Shown: positions 1-8,307 of the stretch, piece by piece
How positions within the stretch are numbered: the stretch's first letter is position 1
How the letters are laid out: the number at the start of each line of letters is the position of its first letter
NCBI GenBank assembly: GCA_016218765.1
Contig: JACRCZ010000069.1
Coordinates: forward strand, 1-64,000
Length of the DNA stretch: 64,000 nt
Direction: 5' to 3'
DNA from: Deltaproteobacteria bacterium
GTDB taxonomy: Bacteria; Myxococcota_A; Polyangia; DRWM01; JAAZOP01
Program-made: the position numbers and the translations under genes
The notes under the pieces: generated by a model
Database searches by the model: none
What the model was told of the DNA's origin: nothing
Seen by the model: the letters and a program-made list of their open reading frames with translations, nothing else

Positions 1-61
1 CACCGTAGCTTCCCCCCCACCCGTCCCCCCCTCCCCTTCCTCCCTTCCCCCCCGTTCCCTG

Positions 62-109
62 CCCTCTCAGCGTTTGTCAGTGCCCCCAGCGCCTCAGCGG
101 TGAATCCCC
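62..109. repeat. degenerate CTCAGCG-type short tandem repeat upstream of the first gene
   Basis: Loose repeats of CAGCG/CTCAGCG ending in GCGGTGAATCCCC. By eye it is a diverged relative of the CGCAGAGG family seen on the opposite strand elsewhere in the window. The rest of bases 1-187 is a C-rich, pyrimidine-biased tract in which I see no gene. Confidence 0.4.
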
Positions 110-187
110 TCTCCACGCCCTCCCCTCCCTCCGCATCCTCCCTGCCCTCCCCACGTCCGTGCTACGCTCGCGGCACGGGAGCACCGG

Positions 188-3070
188 ATGGCACGCATCG
201 ACGGCAAGGCGAAGGTCACGGGGAAGGCGCGGTACGCCGACGACATCTACCTCGATCGGATGCTCCACGCCCGGCCCGTCCACGCCGAGCACGCGCACGC
301 GGAGATCCTCTCCATCGACACGGCGCCCGCCCTGGCGGTGCCCGGCGTCGTCGACGTCCTCACCGCCGCCGGCGTCCCCGGCCTGAACCGCGTCGGCGGG
401 ATCCTGAAGGACCACTACGTCCTGGCGACCGACAAGACGCGCTACATCGGCGACGTCGTCGCCATGGTCGCCGCCGAATCCCCCGCGGCCGCCCGCGCCG
501 GAGCCCGCGCCGTCCGCGTCGAAGCCCGACCTCTCGAGCCGCTCCTCGATCCCGAACGCGCCGCCGCCCCGGACGCCCCGAGGATCCACCCCGAGCGCAA
601 GGACAACGTGTTCTGGACGTGCCACGTGCGCCAGGGAGACCCCGCGGCCGAGCTCCCGCGGTGCGACGTGGTGCTCGAGCGCGAGTGGCGGACGCAGTAC
701 ATCGAGCACTCGTACCTGGAGCCCGAGGCGTGCGTCGCGGTGCCCGAGCCGGACGGGTCGGTCTCGGTGCTCGGCGGCATGCAGCACCCGTTCACCACGC
801 GCCGCTTCATCTCGTGGGCCACCGGCCTGCCGCTCGCCGCGGTGCGCGTGGTGCAGACCACGCTGGGCGGCGGCTTCGGCGGCAAGGACGACACGATCTC
901 CATCGTCTGCACCCGCGCCGCGATCCTCGCCCTGCGCACGAAGCGGCCCGTGAAGCTGGTCTACACGCGCGAGGAATCGATCCGCGAGAGCTACAAGCGC
1001 CACCCGTTCCTCATCCGCCACAGGGTCGGCGCCGGCAAGGACGGGAAGCTGCGCGCGCTCGACGCCCGGCTCCTCGCGGACGCCGGCCCGTACTGCTCGA
1101 CGACGCCGTTCGTCATCTGGCGTCCCACCGTCCAGTGCACCGGCCCGTATGTCGTGCCGCACGTCTGCGGCGAATCCCGCGGCGTGTACACCAACGGCCC
1201 GCTCACCGGCGCGATGCGCGGCTTCGGCTCGCCGCAGATCAACTTCGCCATCGAGTCGCTGATGGACGACGTCGCCCACGCCGTGGGCCTGGATCCGGTG
1301 GAGTTCCGCCGCCGCAACTTCTTCACCCAGGGCTGCACCACCCACACCGGCCAGAAGCTCGACAACCACGTCGTCGCCGCACGACAGGTCCTCGACCTCG
1401 CCGTCGAGCGCTCCGGCTGGAGTGCGAAGTGGACCCAGTGCTCGCGGGGCAAGCCGGACGCCGAGGGCAAGCTCCACGGCATCGGCCTCGCGTGTTCCTA
1501 CCGCGGCGTCAGCCTCGGCGCCGAGGGCCTCGATTTCTGCTCGGCGATCGTCAACGTCCAGCCCGACGCGTCGGTGACGCTCGAGGTCGGCGTCGCCGAG
1601 AACGGCCAGGGGCTGCAGACGGCGATGACCGAAATCCTCGCCGGCGAGCTGGGCCTGTCCGTCGAGAGGATCCGCTACCTGGACGTCGACACCAGCCGCG
1701 TCCCGGACGGCGGACCCACGGTCGCCTCGCGCGGGACGCTGGTCGGCGGCAACGCGGTGATCGAGGCGGCGCGGAAGATTCGCGAGGCGATGGCGGAGGC
1801 GCTGGTCTCGCCGGGGGGGTCGTTCGCGGGTGGAGGGCCGAGGAAGCTGGTGTTTCGCGACGGCGTCGTGCGGGACGAGGCGGCGGGGAGGACGATGCCG
1901 TGGGCCGACGCGGTGGCGGCGTGCCACGAGCGGCGCGTGCACCTGCACGCGATGGGGACGTGGCAGGGACCGCGGGTCTCGTGGGACGAGGAGCACGGGC
2001 GGGGCGACGCGTACTTCACGTATGTCTACGGCTGCAACGTGGCCGAGGTGACCGTCGAGGCGGGGAGCGGGGCGATCGCGGTGCGGTCGCTGCTCGGGGT
2101 GCACGACGTCGGGAAGGCCGTTTTCCCGGAGGGCGTGCGGGGCCAGATCCTGGGCGGGATGGTGATGGGGCTGGGGTTCGCGTTGCACGAGGAGCTGCTC
2201 GTGGACGAGCAGGGGCGGATCACGAGCCTCAACTTCGACCGCTACCGGATCCCGAAGGCGACGGCGATCCCGGTGCTCGACTTCGCGGTTGTGGAGAACG
2301 CGGACGCGGCGGGGCCGTGGGGGGCGAAGTCGCTGGGCGAGCCGGTGAACGAGCTGGCGGCGGCGGCGATCGGCAATGCGTTGTTCCATGCGACGGGGGT
2401 GCGGGCGAGCCGCCTGCCCATCCGGGGGGAAGATTTCGCGCAGAGGCGCAGAGACGCAGAGGCGCCGCATCGTGTCGCAGGGGCGCCACGCTGCCCGCCG
2501 GCGCCGGAGGCGGCGGCGGGCGAGTGCGCCCGCGGAGCGTCGGCCTCCGGGGCGCGGCGGCGGACGATCGAGCTGCGGGTGAACGGCGGAACGCTTGCGG
2601 TCGACGTGGCGGAGGACGCGACGCTGCTCGAGGTGCTGCGGGAGGACTTGCGGCTGACGGGGACGAAGTGCGGGTGCGGCGTCGGGCAGTGCGGGACGTG
2701 CACGGTGCTCGTTGCCGGCAAGGTGCGCCGCGCGTGCCGCGTCGACGCGGTCAAGGTGGGCCGGGCGGAGGTGACGACGATCGAGGGGTTGGCGGGACCG
2801 GACGGCGGGCTGCACCCGCTGCAGCAGGCGTTTCTCGACGCGGGCGCCGTGCAGTGCGGCTTCTGCACGCCGGGCATGATCCTCGCGGCCAAGGCGCTCC
2901 TGGACCGCAACCCGCGGCCGACGCGCGACGAGATCCGCCGGGCGCTGGCGGGCAACCTCTGCCGGTGCACGGGCTACGAGCCGATCGTGGAGGCGGTGGA
3001 GCGGGTTTCCTCCCCTTCCGAACCGCGGGCTTCAGCCCGCGGCTGCCCGCCGACCGGAGCCGCGCCCTAA
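188..3070 (+). CDS. xanthine dehydrogenase/aldehyde oxidase-family enzyme: molybdopterin subunit fused to C-terminal [2Fe-2S] subunit
   Basis: A 960-residue cytoplasmic molybdenum hydroxylase. Residues 1 to about 750 are the Mo-cofactor subunit, with the family glycine motif GGGFGGKDD near 227 and GAKSLGEP near 717, whose Glu is the expected catalytic base. After a linker, residues about 793-945 are a complete two-cluster ferredoxin subunit: CGCGVGQCGTC near 827, CGFCTPGM near 889 and CRCTGY near 924. No FAD subunit lies nearby, so the electron acceptor is unclear. In canonical XDH the iron-sulfur part is N-terminal; here it follows the Mo part. The ATG has GGGAG at 177-181, and the N-terminus matches where the family begins (RIDGKAKVTGKARYADDI). 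The linker contains an 8-bp tandem repeat, and the last 20 or so residues are the in-frame reading of a double-hairpin repeat. Substrate cannot be told (xanthine, aldehyde or N-heterocycle). Confidence 0.88.
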   Translation: MARIDGKAKVTGKARYADDIYLDRMLHARPVHAEHAHAEILSIDTAPALAVPGVVDVLTAAGVPGLNRVGGILKDHYVLATDKTRYIGDVVAMVAAESPAAARAGARAVRVEARPLEPLLDPERAAAPDAPRIHPERKDNVFWTCHVRQGDPAAELPRCDVVLEREWRTQYIEHSYLEPEACVAVPEPDGSVSVLGGMQHPFTTRRFISWATGLPLAAVRVVQTTLGGGFGGKDDTISIVCTRAAILALRTKRPVKLVYTREESIRESYKRHPFLIRHRVGAGKDGKLRALDARLLADAGPYCSTTPFVIWRPTVQCTGPYVVPHVCGESRGVYTNGPLTGAMRGFGSPQINFAIESLMDDVAHAVGLDPVEFRRRNFFTQGCTTHTGQKLDNHVVAARQVLDLAVERSGWSAKWTQCSRGKPDAEGKLHGIGLACSYRGVSLGAEGLDFCSAIVNVQPDASVTLEVGVAENGQGLQTAMTEILAGELGLSVERIRYLDVDTSRVPDGGPTVASRGTLVGGNAVIEAARKIREAMAEALVSPGGSFAGGGPRKLVFRDGVVRDEAAGRTMPWADAVAACHERRVHLHAMGTWQGPRVSWDEEHGRGDAYFTYVYGCNVAEVTVEAGSGAIAVRSLLGVHDVGKAVFPEGVRGQILGGMVMGLGFALHEELLVDEQGRITSLNFDRYRIPKATAIPVLDFAVVENADAAGPWGAKSLGEPVNELAAAAIGNALFHATGVRASRLPIRGEDFAQRRRDAEAPHRVAGAPRCPPAPEAAAGECARGASASGARRRTIELRVNGGTLAVDVAEDATLLEVLREDLRLTGTKCGCGVGQCGTCTVLVAGKVRRACRVDAVKVGRAEVTTIEGLAGPDGGLHPLQQAFLDAGAVQCGFCTPGMILAAKALLDRNPRPTRDEIRRALAGNLCRCTGYEPIVEAVERVSSPSEPRASARGCPPTGAAP
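2439..2462 (+). repeat. CGCAGAGG tandem repeat (8-bp period, 3 units) inside the Mo-enzyme linker
   Basis: Three units CGCAGAGG/CGCAGAGA/CGCAGAGG plus a partial fourth, read in frame as AQRRRDAEA between the two enzyme modules. The same unit recurs at 13856-13887 and, as CGCAGGGG, at 50029-50060. Confidence 0.8.
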
Positions 3071-3084
3071 AGGGCGCGGTTCGG
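3018..3084. repeat. double-hairpin dispersed repeat, copy 1 (possible bidirectional terminator)
   Basis: Two adjacent perfect 9-bp stem-loops (CCGCGGGCT-TC-AGCCCGCGG and CCGCGCCCT-AA-AGGGCGCGG) enclosed by an outer CCGAACC/GGTTCGG pair. The stop codon of the Mo enzyme lies in the second loop. It sits between convergent genes and could end transcription from both sides. A second copy in opposite orientation is at 54097-54161. Confidence 0.8.
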
Positions 3085-3116
3085 TTCGGTGCCTTGCGAA
3101 CCCGCGGCCGCCCGCT

Positions 3117-3614
3117 TCACTCCCCCTTCGCGCGCTTGCCCAGCTCCTTGTCGAGGTACAGGAGCGTGCTCGGCTTGTCGCCGGCCATGCGCAGCCGCTC
3201 GAGGACCTCGGTCGCGCTGGCCTCCTCCTCGACCTGCTCGGTGACGAACCACTGGAGGAAGACCTGGGCGGCGACGTCCTTCTCGGCCGTGGCCGTCTCG
3301 TACAGCTTGTGGATGCGCTCCGTCACGTGCTGCTCGTGCTTCAGCACCGCCTCGAAGATCTTGATCGGCGGGCCGAACTCCGCCGGCGGCGCGTCGAGCG
3401 CCCTGAGCTGGACGCGTCCGCCGCGGTCGTAGAGGTATTGGACGAGCTTGTATCCGTGCGCCAGCTCCTCCCCGTGCTGGGTCCTCAGCCACGCCGCGAC
3501 ACCCTTGTAGTTCTGGCGCTCGGCGTCGGCGGACATCCCGAGGTACAGGTACGCGGAGTAGAATTCGGCCTGGATCTGGGCGTTGATCGCTTCCTGCATC
3601 TTCTGGCTGATCAT
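3117..3614 (-). CDS. ferritin (non-heme iron storage protein)
   Basis: 165 residues, the usual length of bacterial FtnA-type ferritin. It begins MISQKMQEAINAQIQAEFYS and carries the four-helix-bundle carboxylate/His ligands of the ferroxidase centre (AEFYSAYLYL, HGEELAHGYK, then KHEQHVTERI and the E-rich FVTEQVEEEASA stretch). It stores iron as a cytoplasmic 24-mer and detoxifies Fe(II). A GGAGGAG ribosome-binding site precedes the ATG. A sigma-70-like promoter can be read in the 69-bp gap to the amylase gene, so it need not depend on the amylase operon. Confidence 0.92.
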   Translation of the reverse strand: MISQKMQEAINAQIQAEFYSAYLYLGMSADAERQNYKGVAAWLRTQHGEELAHGYKLVQYLYDRGGRVQLRALDAPPAEFGPPIKIFEAVLKHEQHVTERIHKLYETATAEKDVAAQVFLQWFVTEQVEEEASATEVLERLRMAGDKPSTLLYLDKELGKRAKGE

Positions 3615-3640
3615 GTGCTTCTCCTCCTTCGGGCAGGTCC

Positions 3641-3669
3641 TTCGTAAGCACGCCGCGCGGCGGAGGCAA
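3641..3669 (-). promoter_or_regulatory. predicted sigma-70-type promoter for the ferritin gene
   Basis: On the minus strand TTGCCT and TACGAA are separated by 17 bp, ending about 27 bases before the ferritin ATG. Prediction from sequence only. Confidence 0.45.
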
Positions 3670-3683
3670 CCGCCGGCGCGCGC

Positions 3684-5738
3684 CTACTCCCTCACGAGGA
3701 TCATCCCCGACCGCGGCGGAAGCTGGACCGTCTCGCCCAGCGAGCCGCCGGGGCCGACGACGAAGCGTTGGCCCTCGCCGGCGGCGCAGACGTGGGCGCC
3801 CCAGCCGCCGCCCGCGTCCTCCTGGCAGAACGTGTTGACCAGCGTCGTGCCCTCGGGGAACGACGTCGCCATTCCCGTCCCGCCCAGGTACGGCCGCGCG
3901 TTGGCCTCGTGCGACGAGTTCACCACCACCAGCACGGTCTGGCCGCCGTCGCTGCGCTCGAAGGCGAAGATCCCGGCGTCGTCGGTGCCGCCGTCGGCGG
4001 GTGTGGCCGAGGCCCAGACGACGCGCAGGTCGCCGCGGCGCAGCGGCGCGTACCGTTTGCGCAGCTCGATCAGGGCCTGGATCGTGCGGAAGGTGGGGTG
4101 GGAGGTGTCGAAGCTCGAGCGGCTCATGTCCTCGCGGTTCGCGGGGTCGTTGCCGCCGAAGAACCCTTGTTCGGTGCCGTAGTAGATGCACGGGATGCCG
4201 TCCTCGGTGAGCAGGAAGAACAGGGCGTTGTGGTGGGTGCGCGCGTCGTTCCACAGGAAGCGGAAGCGTGCGACGTCGTGGTTGTCGAGGAAGTTGACCA
4301 TCAGGCGGCGGGGGCTGACCGCGCGGCCTTCCGCGTCGATCGGTCCGTCCGCGTTGGGCGTGTCGGTGTACAGCGGCGCGCGGGTCGGGTCGTCGGGATC
4401 GCCGAGCCGGTCGCGGAAGAGGCTCTCGATCTCCGCGGTCGGCCGGCCCCGTCCGAAGACGTTCTCGAAGACGCGGTACTTCTGCGAGAAGTAGAACACC
4501 GAGTCGACCTGTCCGTCGCCGACGTAGCTCGCCAGGAGGTCGTCGTGGCCGTCGAACGCCTCGCCGAACAGGAAGAACTGCCGCTTGCCCAGCGCCTTGG
4601 CGTGCTGCCGGATCCTCGGGCAGAAGTCCTGCCAGAACTCGCGTTCCACGTGCTTGAGCGTGTCGATCCGGAAGCCGTCGAAGTCGGCGACCGTGATCCA
4701 GTGCGCGTAGGCCGCGAAGAGGGCGTCGCGCACGTCCTGCCGCGTCGTGTCCAGGTCCTTGAGGCCGCCCGGGAAGTCCCCGCGCATCTCCTGCTCGCGG
4801 ATGTAGTCGCGGCACGCGGGCGTCCCCCACCAGTCGACGGTCGCCGGGTCGCAGGCCGGGTCGCCGAGCCGCCAGCAGCACGCCTCGCCCTCGTGCCGCC
4901 ACACGGTGACGCGGCCGCGGCGGTTGTACCAGGCGGGGTTGTCGAAGCCCGCCGGCTCCGGCGGCATGCGATTGATCGCGGGATCATAGACCCACGCGAT
5001 CGGCGCGGGGCCGGACTCGCCGAGCGAGGTGAACGCCTGGATCCCGCGGCCGTCGTAGTCCGGATCCCACTCGGTGGTCCGCGTGACGCCGCCGGGGAAG
5101 AAGTCGCGGGTTTCGGAGCCGTACGCCGGGCCGCCGCCGCCGATCAGGAATTCGTCGGCCTGCCCGTTGCCGTTGATGTCGTAGTAGAAGAGCTGCCCGA
5201 TGTGGTTGGTGACGATGTCGAGGATGACCTTGATCTCCTTCTTGTGGCAGGCGTCCACCAGCTCGCGCAGCTTGGCCAGATCCCCGAAGTGCGGATTCAC
5301 GTGCACGAAGTCCTGCGCCCAGTAGCCGTGGTACGAGCCGAACCCGGCGTCGGATTCCAGGTTCTTCACCACGGGACTGATCCACAGCGCCGTGACGCCC
5401 AGCGTCTCGAGGTAGTCGAGGCGATCGATGATCCCCTGCCAGTCGCCGCCGTGGTACGAGCCGGCGCGGTTCCGGTCGACGCCCCAGTCGTTGTTGGGAT
5501 CGCCGTTTTCGAAGCGGTCGACCATGATCTGGTAGATGACCTCGTCGCGCCAGTCATCGACCTGCATCGGGGTCACGAAGGAGCGATCACGGACGGCCGA
5601 TGCATCCACGCAGGAGGAGGAGAGGAGGAGGAGGGCGCAGAGGGGGAAGAAGGAAACCACAGATGGACACAGATGGACACAGATGGGGGAGGGTCGGGAG
5701 AGGAAAATCGGGGTGTGCGACCCGGTCCATCGACTCAT
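3684..5738 (-). CDS. secreted alpha-amylase, glycoside hydrolase family 13
   Basis: 684 residues. All four GH13 conserved regions are visible: DIVTNH near 172, GFRIDTLKHV near 357 (nucleophile Asp), FGEAFDG near 393 (acid/base Glu) and FLDNHDVAR near 487 (third Asp). It should hydrolyse alpha-1,4-glucan outside the cytoplasm. The start ATG overlaps the stop of the upstream GH15 gene (ATGA) and has AGGAG before it, so the two are translationally coupled. The N-terminal hydrophobic stretch ends LLLLSSSC, a plausible lipobox, so it may be a lipoprotein. The first half of that stretch (PICVHLCPSVVSF) is the in-frame reading of a 10-bp DNA repeat. A fused reading frame upstream of this ATG is only a shadow of the GH15 gene. 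Confidence 0.9.
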   Translation of the reverse strand: MSRWTGSHTPIFLSRPSPICVHLCPSVVSFFPLCALLLLSSSCVDASAVRDRSFVTPMQVDDWRDEVIYQIMVDRFENGDPNNDWGVDRNRAGSYHGGDWQGIIDRLDYLETLGVTALWISPVVKNLESDAGFGSYHGYWAQDFVHVNPHFGDLAKLRELVDACHKKEIKVILDIVTNHIGQLFYYDINGNGQADEFLIGGGGPAYGSETRDFFPGGVTRTTEWDPDYDGRGIQAFTSLGESGPAPIAWVYDPAINRMPPEPAGFDNPAWYNRRGRVTVWRHEGEACCWRLGDPACDPATVDWWGTPACRDYIREQEMRGDFPGGLKDLDTTRQDVRDALFAAYAHWITVADFDGFRIDTLKHVEREFWQDFCPRIRQHAKALGKRQFFLFGEAFDGHDDLLASYVGDGQVDSVFYFSQKYRVFENVFGRGRPTAEIESLFRDRLGDPDDPTRAPLYTDTPNADGPIDAEGRAVSPRRLMVNFLDNHDVARFRFLWNDARTHHNALFFLLTEDGIPCIYYGTEQGFFGGNDPANREDMSRSSFDTSHPTFRTIQALIELRKRYAPLRRGDLRVVWASATPADGGTDDAGIFAFERSDGGQTVLVVVNSSHEANARPYLGGTGMATSFPEGTTLVNTFCQEDAGGGWGAHVCAAGEGQRFVVGPGGSLGETVQLPPRSGMILVRE
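5658..5687 (-). repeat. CACAGATGGA tandem repeat (10-bp period, 3 units) within the amylase signal-peptide codons
   Basis: Three 10-bp units, read on the minus strand as the ICVHLCPSV part of the amylase leader. The same family occurs at 42045-42074 (opposite orientation, 5' region of recG) and 55336-55365 (upstream of an MBL-fold gene). Confidence 0.85.
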
Positions 5739-8065
5739 GATCGGCTCCTTGCGCAACGGAGAAGCAGCGCGCCGAACAGCAGCAGGCCCAGCATAGCGCC
5801 CGAGTGCGGGGAGGGGACCGGGATCGAGCAGGAGCAGCCGCCGTCGCCGCCGTCGCGGGTCCCCGAGTCCGCGTCCGCATCCGCGTCCGCCGACGCATCC
5901 GCCTCCGCCGACGCATCGGCGTCGGCTTCGGCGGACGAGTCGGCTTCGGCATCCGCGTCGCCGTCCGCATCGGCGTCCGCGTCCGCGTCGGCGCCGGGCT
6001 CCGGACCCCACTCGCCGCACAGCGGTTCGGCGACGGTTCCTTCGGCGCGGTCGGCGAGGGCCAGGACGTACGCGCCGGCGCCGAAGCCGACCATCGGCGT
6101 GGCGCCTTCGTAGTTCGAGGTCGTCGCTTCGTACAGCTCGGCGATCAGGTCCTGGTTGAGCCTCGACTGGTCCGTCACCCGGTCGACCAGCGGCGTCGCT
6201 TCGGCGGTGCGTCCGGCAAGGCGGAGGGCGTCGGCGACGCGGAGGTCGATGACGACCCATTCCTGGTTGTCGTACCAGCCGCCGTCGTCGTTGCGGAAGA
6301 AGCCGTGGCCGGAAGGCGGTCGCAGGTTCGCGAAGAAACCGTCCAGCGTCGCACGGCCGACGAGGCCGTCGGGCCGCACGAGAGCCCAGTCGAGCGCCTC
6401 GACCACCGCGGCGTCGCGGTAACCGAAGCCGGCAGTCAGCTCCTCGCGGCTCTGGGCGATGGAGAGGTCGGGCGCGAGAAGGTGTTCGAGGATCGCGTCG
6501 CGGATTGAAAACGCGGCGGCGCGGTACTCCGTCGCCTTGGCGGCATCGCCCATCCGCTCCGCAAGCCGCGAGGCCGCGCAGAGCCCGCGGGCGGCGGCGA
6601 TCGAGGTGTAGGCGTAGCGTTTCTGCCGGCCGTTCCAGTGGACCTCCCAGATCGACGAGTCGGGGGCGATGAGGCCGGTGGCGGGATCGCGAAGCGCGAC
6701 GAGCACGTCGGCGATCTCGTCGCGGATGGCCGGCCAGTACGGCTCCCAGAATGCGTCGCCGGAGGCGTCGACCAGGTTCCACAAGGCGCCCAGGAACAGC
6801 CCGAAGCCGTCGAACTCGATGTTCGGACCGTTTTCGTTCCAGTCGCTCTCTTCCGTGCCGTTGCCGAAGTAGCGCGTGACGCTGATGCGGTAGGGCTGTC
6901 CGACCTCGGTTTGGTAGTCCCCGGCGTCGGCGTCGAGCATGAAGCGCAGGCCCTCGCGCCCCTCGTCGGGGTGGCCGGCGCGGACCAGGGCATCGATCGC
7001 GTAGCAGGCGTCGCGGACCCACGAGATGTTCCACTGGCCGGGGGGAAGGGAGGCGACGATCTGGCCGTTTCCCCCGCCCGCCTCGCGCACCTGCGCCATG
7101 CGCAGCACCGCCGCGGATTGCGCCCACACGATCGCCTCGTCCGCGGACAGGCCGGAGGGTGGCGCCGCGTGCCACGCCGCCCAGGCCGCTTCCTCGGCGG
7201 CGAGGATCGCCTCGGCGTCACGTCCCCCGACCCACCCGCGCAGGTCGGACAGCGCCGACGCGGAGGAGCCCGAGGCGTCGAGACCGGCGAGCGCGGCGCG
7301 GGAGACCGACGCCCCCGCCGGCAGCGGTCCCAGGTCGTACTGGAAGCCGGCGACGGCGTCGGAGACGGTGCCCGAATCTGCAGTGTCCACCAGGTCGCTT
7401 CCGGCGTTCACGGCGGGCCAGGGGTTGTTCGGCGAGCAGGCGTGCCGCGACGGCGTCGAGCCCGGAAGATACGCTGCCGCCGCTCCGCTCGGCCCCGTCT
7501 CCACGTACGCACCCGCCGTCCCGTCCCACAGGATCCGCTCGCCGTCCATCCCCGGCTCGGGCCGTCCCGAGCCCAGGTGCAGGTTGTGGATGGTGAACAG
7601 CGATACGGCGCCGGACGCAGTGCCGACCGCGTTGGTCACCCGGACGACCATCGCCAGACCCGGACGAGACAGGCTCCAGGGGGCGAAGTAGAAGCATTCG
7701 ATGCCGAGTCCGCGCCAGGTCTGGGCGGTACGGAGGATGCCGGTGCCCGGGACGTACCCCGCCTCGTCCAGGGGCACTTCGGAGAGCCACGTGGCCTCGG
7801 TCCCGACGCGGATGCCGAAGTACGTGTCGTAGAGGAAGTCGCGCGTCTGCGTCGCCGCCACGTCGGACGTGGGGTACTTGTAGATATGCTCGTGGAACCC
7901 ATCGACGCGCCGCGTCGCCAGGTCGTACGTGACCGCGCCGTACCCGTTCGAGGAGACCATCTTGTCGAACGAGTGGTGGGGCTGGGCAAGAGCGAGGGAG
8001 GGAAGGAGGAGAACCGACAACGCTCCAACGCTCCAACGCTCCAACGCTCCAACGCTCCAGCCCAT
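5735..8065 (-). CDS. secreted glucoamylase-like glycoside hydrolase family 15 protein with MYXO-CTERM-like tail
   Basis: 776 residues: signal peptide (1 to about 27, ending LPSLALA), N-terminal beta-sandwich-like region, an (alpha/alpha)6 GH15 catalytic domain (ISWVRDACYAIDALV, NIEFDGFGLFLGAL, IWEVHWNGRQKRYAYTS), an Asp/Ala/Glu-rich linker at about 690-735, then GGCSCS, a hydrophobic segment and a terminal Arg cluster. The tail resembles the MYXO-CTERM surface-sorting signal. GH15 enzymes release glucose from the non-reducing ends of starch or dextrins. It is coupled to the downstream alpha-amylase by ATGA overlap, so the pair would take starch to glucose outside the cell. GGAAGGA precedes the ATG. 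The leader region is largely encoded by an 8-bp tandem repeat. Confidence 0.85.
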   Translation of the reverse strand: MGWSVGALERWSVGALSVLLLPSLALAQPHHSFDKMVSSNGYGAVTYDLATRRVDGFHEHIYKYPTSDVAATQTRDFLYDTYFGIRVGTEATWLSEVPLDEAGYVPGTGILRTAQTWRGLGIECFYFAPWSLSRPGLAMVVRVTNAVGTASGAVSLFTIHNLHLGSGRPEPGMDGERILWDGTAGAYVETGPSGAAAAYLPGSTPSRHACSPNNPWPAVNAGSDLVDTADSGTVSDAVAGFQYDLGPLPAGASVSRAALAGLDASGSSASALSDLRGWVGGRDAEAILAAEEAAWAAWHAAPPSGLSADEAIVWAQSAAVLRMAQVREAGGGNGQIVASLPPGQWNISWVRDACYAIDALVRAGHPDEGREGLRFMLDADAGDYQTEVGQPYRISVTRYFGNGTEESDWNENGPNIEFDGFGLFLGALWNLVDASGDAFWEPYWPAIRDEIADVLVALRDPATGLIAPDSSIWEVHWNGRQKRYAYTSIAAARGLCAASRLAERMGDAAKATEYRAAAFSIRDAILEHLLAPDLSIAQSREELTAGFGYRDAAVVEALDWALVRPDGLVGRATLDGFFANLRPPSGHGFFRNDDGGWYDNQEWVVIDLRVADALRLAGRTAEATPLVDRVTDQSRLNQDLIAELYEATTSNYEGATPMVGFGAGAYVLALADRAEGTVAEPLCGEWGPEPGADADADADADGDADAEADSSAEADADASAEADASADADADADSGTRDGGDGGCSCSIPVPSPHSGAMLGLLLFGALLLRCARSRS
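8018..8057 (-). repeat. CAACGCTC tandem repeat (8-bp, 5 perfect units) in the signal-peptide codons of the GH15 gene
   Basis: Five perfect head-to-tail units beginning eight bases inside the start codon. Read on the minus strand they encode WSVGALERWSVGAL, the n-region of the signal peptide. Confidence 0.9.
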
Positions 8066-8094
8066 TCGTGGTTCCTTCCCGTTCCGCCCCGGCC

Positions 8095-8118
8095 CGACCG
8101 CCCGACCGCTCGACCGCT
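8095..8118. repeat. CGACCGCT tandem repeat (8-bp, 3 units) in the divergent intergenic region
   Basis: Three units (one CGACCGCC, two CGACCGCT) upstream of the GH15 gene. A related CGCTCGAC tract is at 54574-54604. The rest of the 242-bp divergent region (8066-8307) shows no gene and no convincing promoter by eye. Confidence 0.7.
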
Positions 8119-8307
8119 CGCTTCCCCGTCACCTTGCCGCGCGGCGGTCGCGGGTGCAAGCGTGTTTCTTTGTCGAGTGCGCCAAGGATTCCGGCGGGGC
8201 GGATAGCGGCGCACATCGGCCCACCGAAGCCGTGAAGATCGGCCAAGGAAGCGGAACGTAGGGTGGTCGCACCGGCCGATGGAGCCGCGGAAGGAAAGGG
8301 GCGAACC

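Noticed and set aside
1-61. Coding sequence or regulatory site in the C-rich left edge
   Set aside because: Only a C/T-rich tract; open frames through it are shadows with Pro/Ser/Arg bias.
5868-5998. DNA tandem repeat of GCGTCCGC/GCATCCGC units
   Set aside because: It is explained by the Asp/Ala-rich linker of the GH15 protein, with varied codons and a run in frame; not counted as a dispersed repeat.
8018-8057. CRISPR array
   Set aside because: Units are only 7-10 bp with no spacers, here and at 33068-33109. No cas genes are present.
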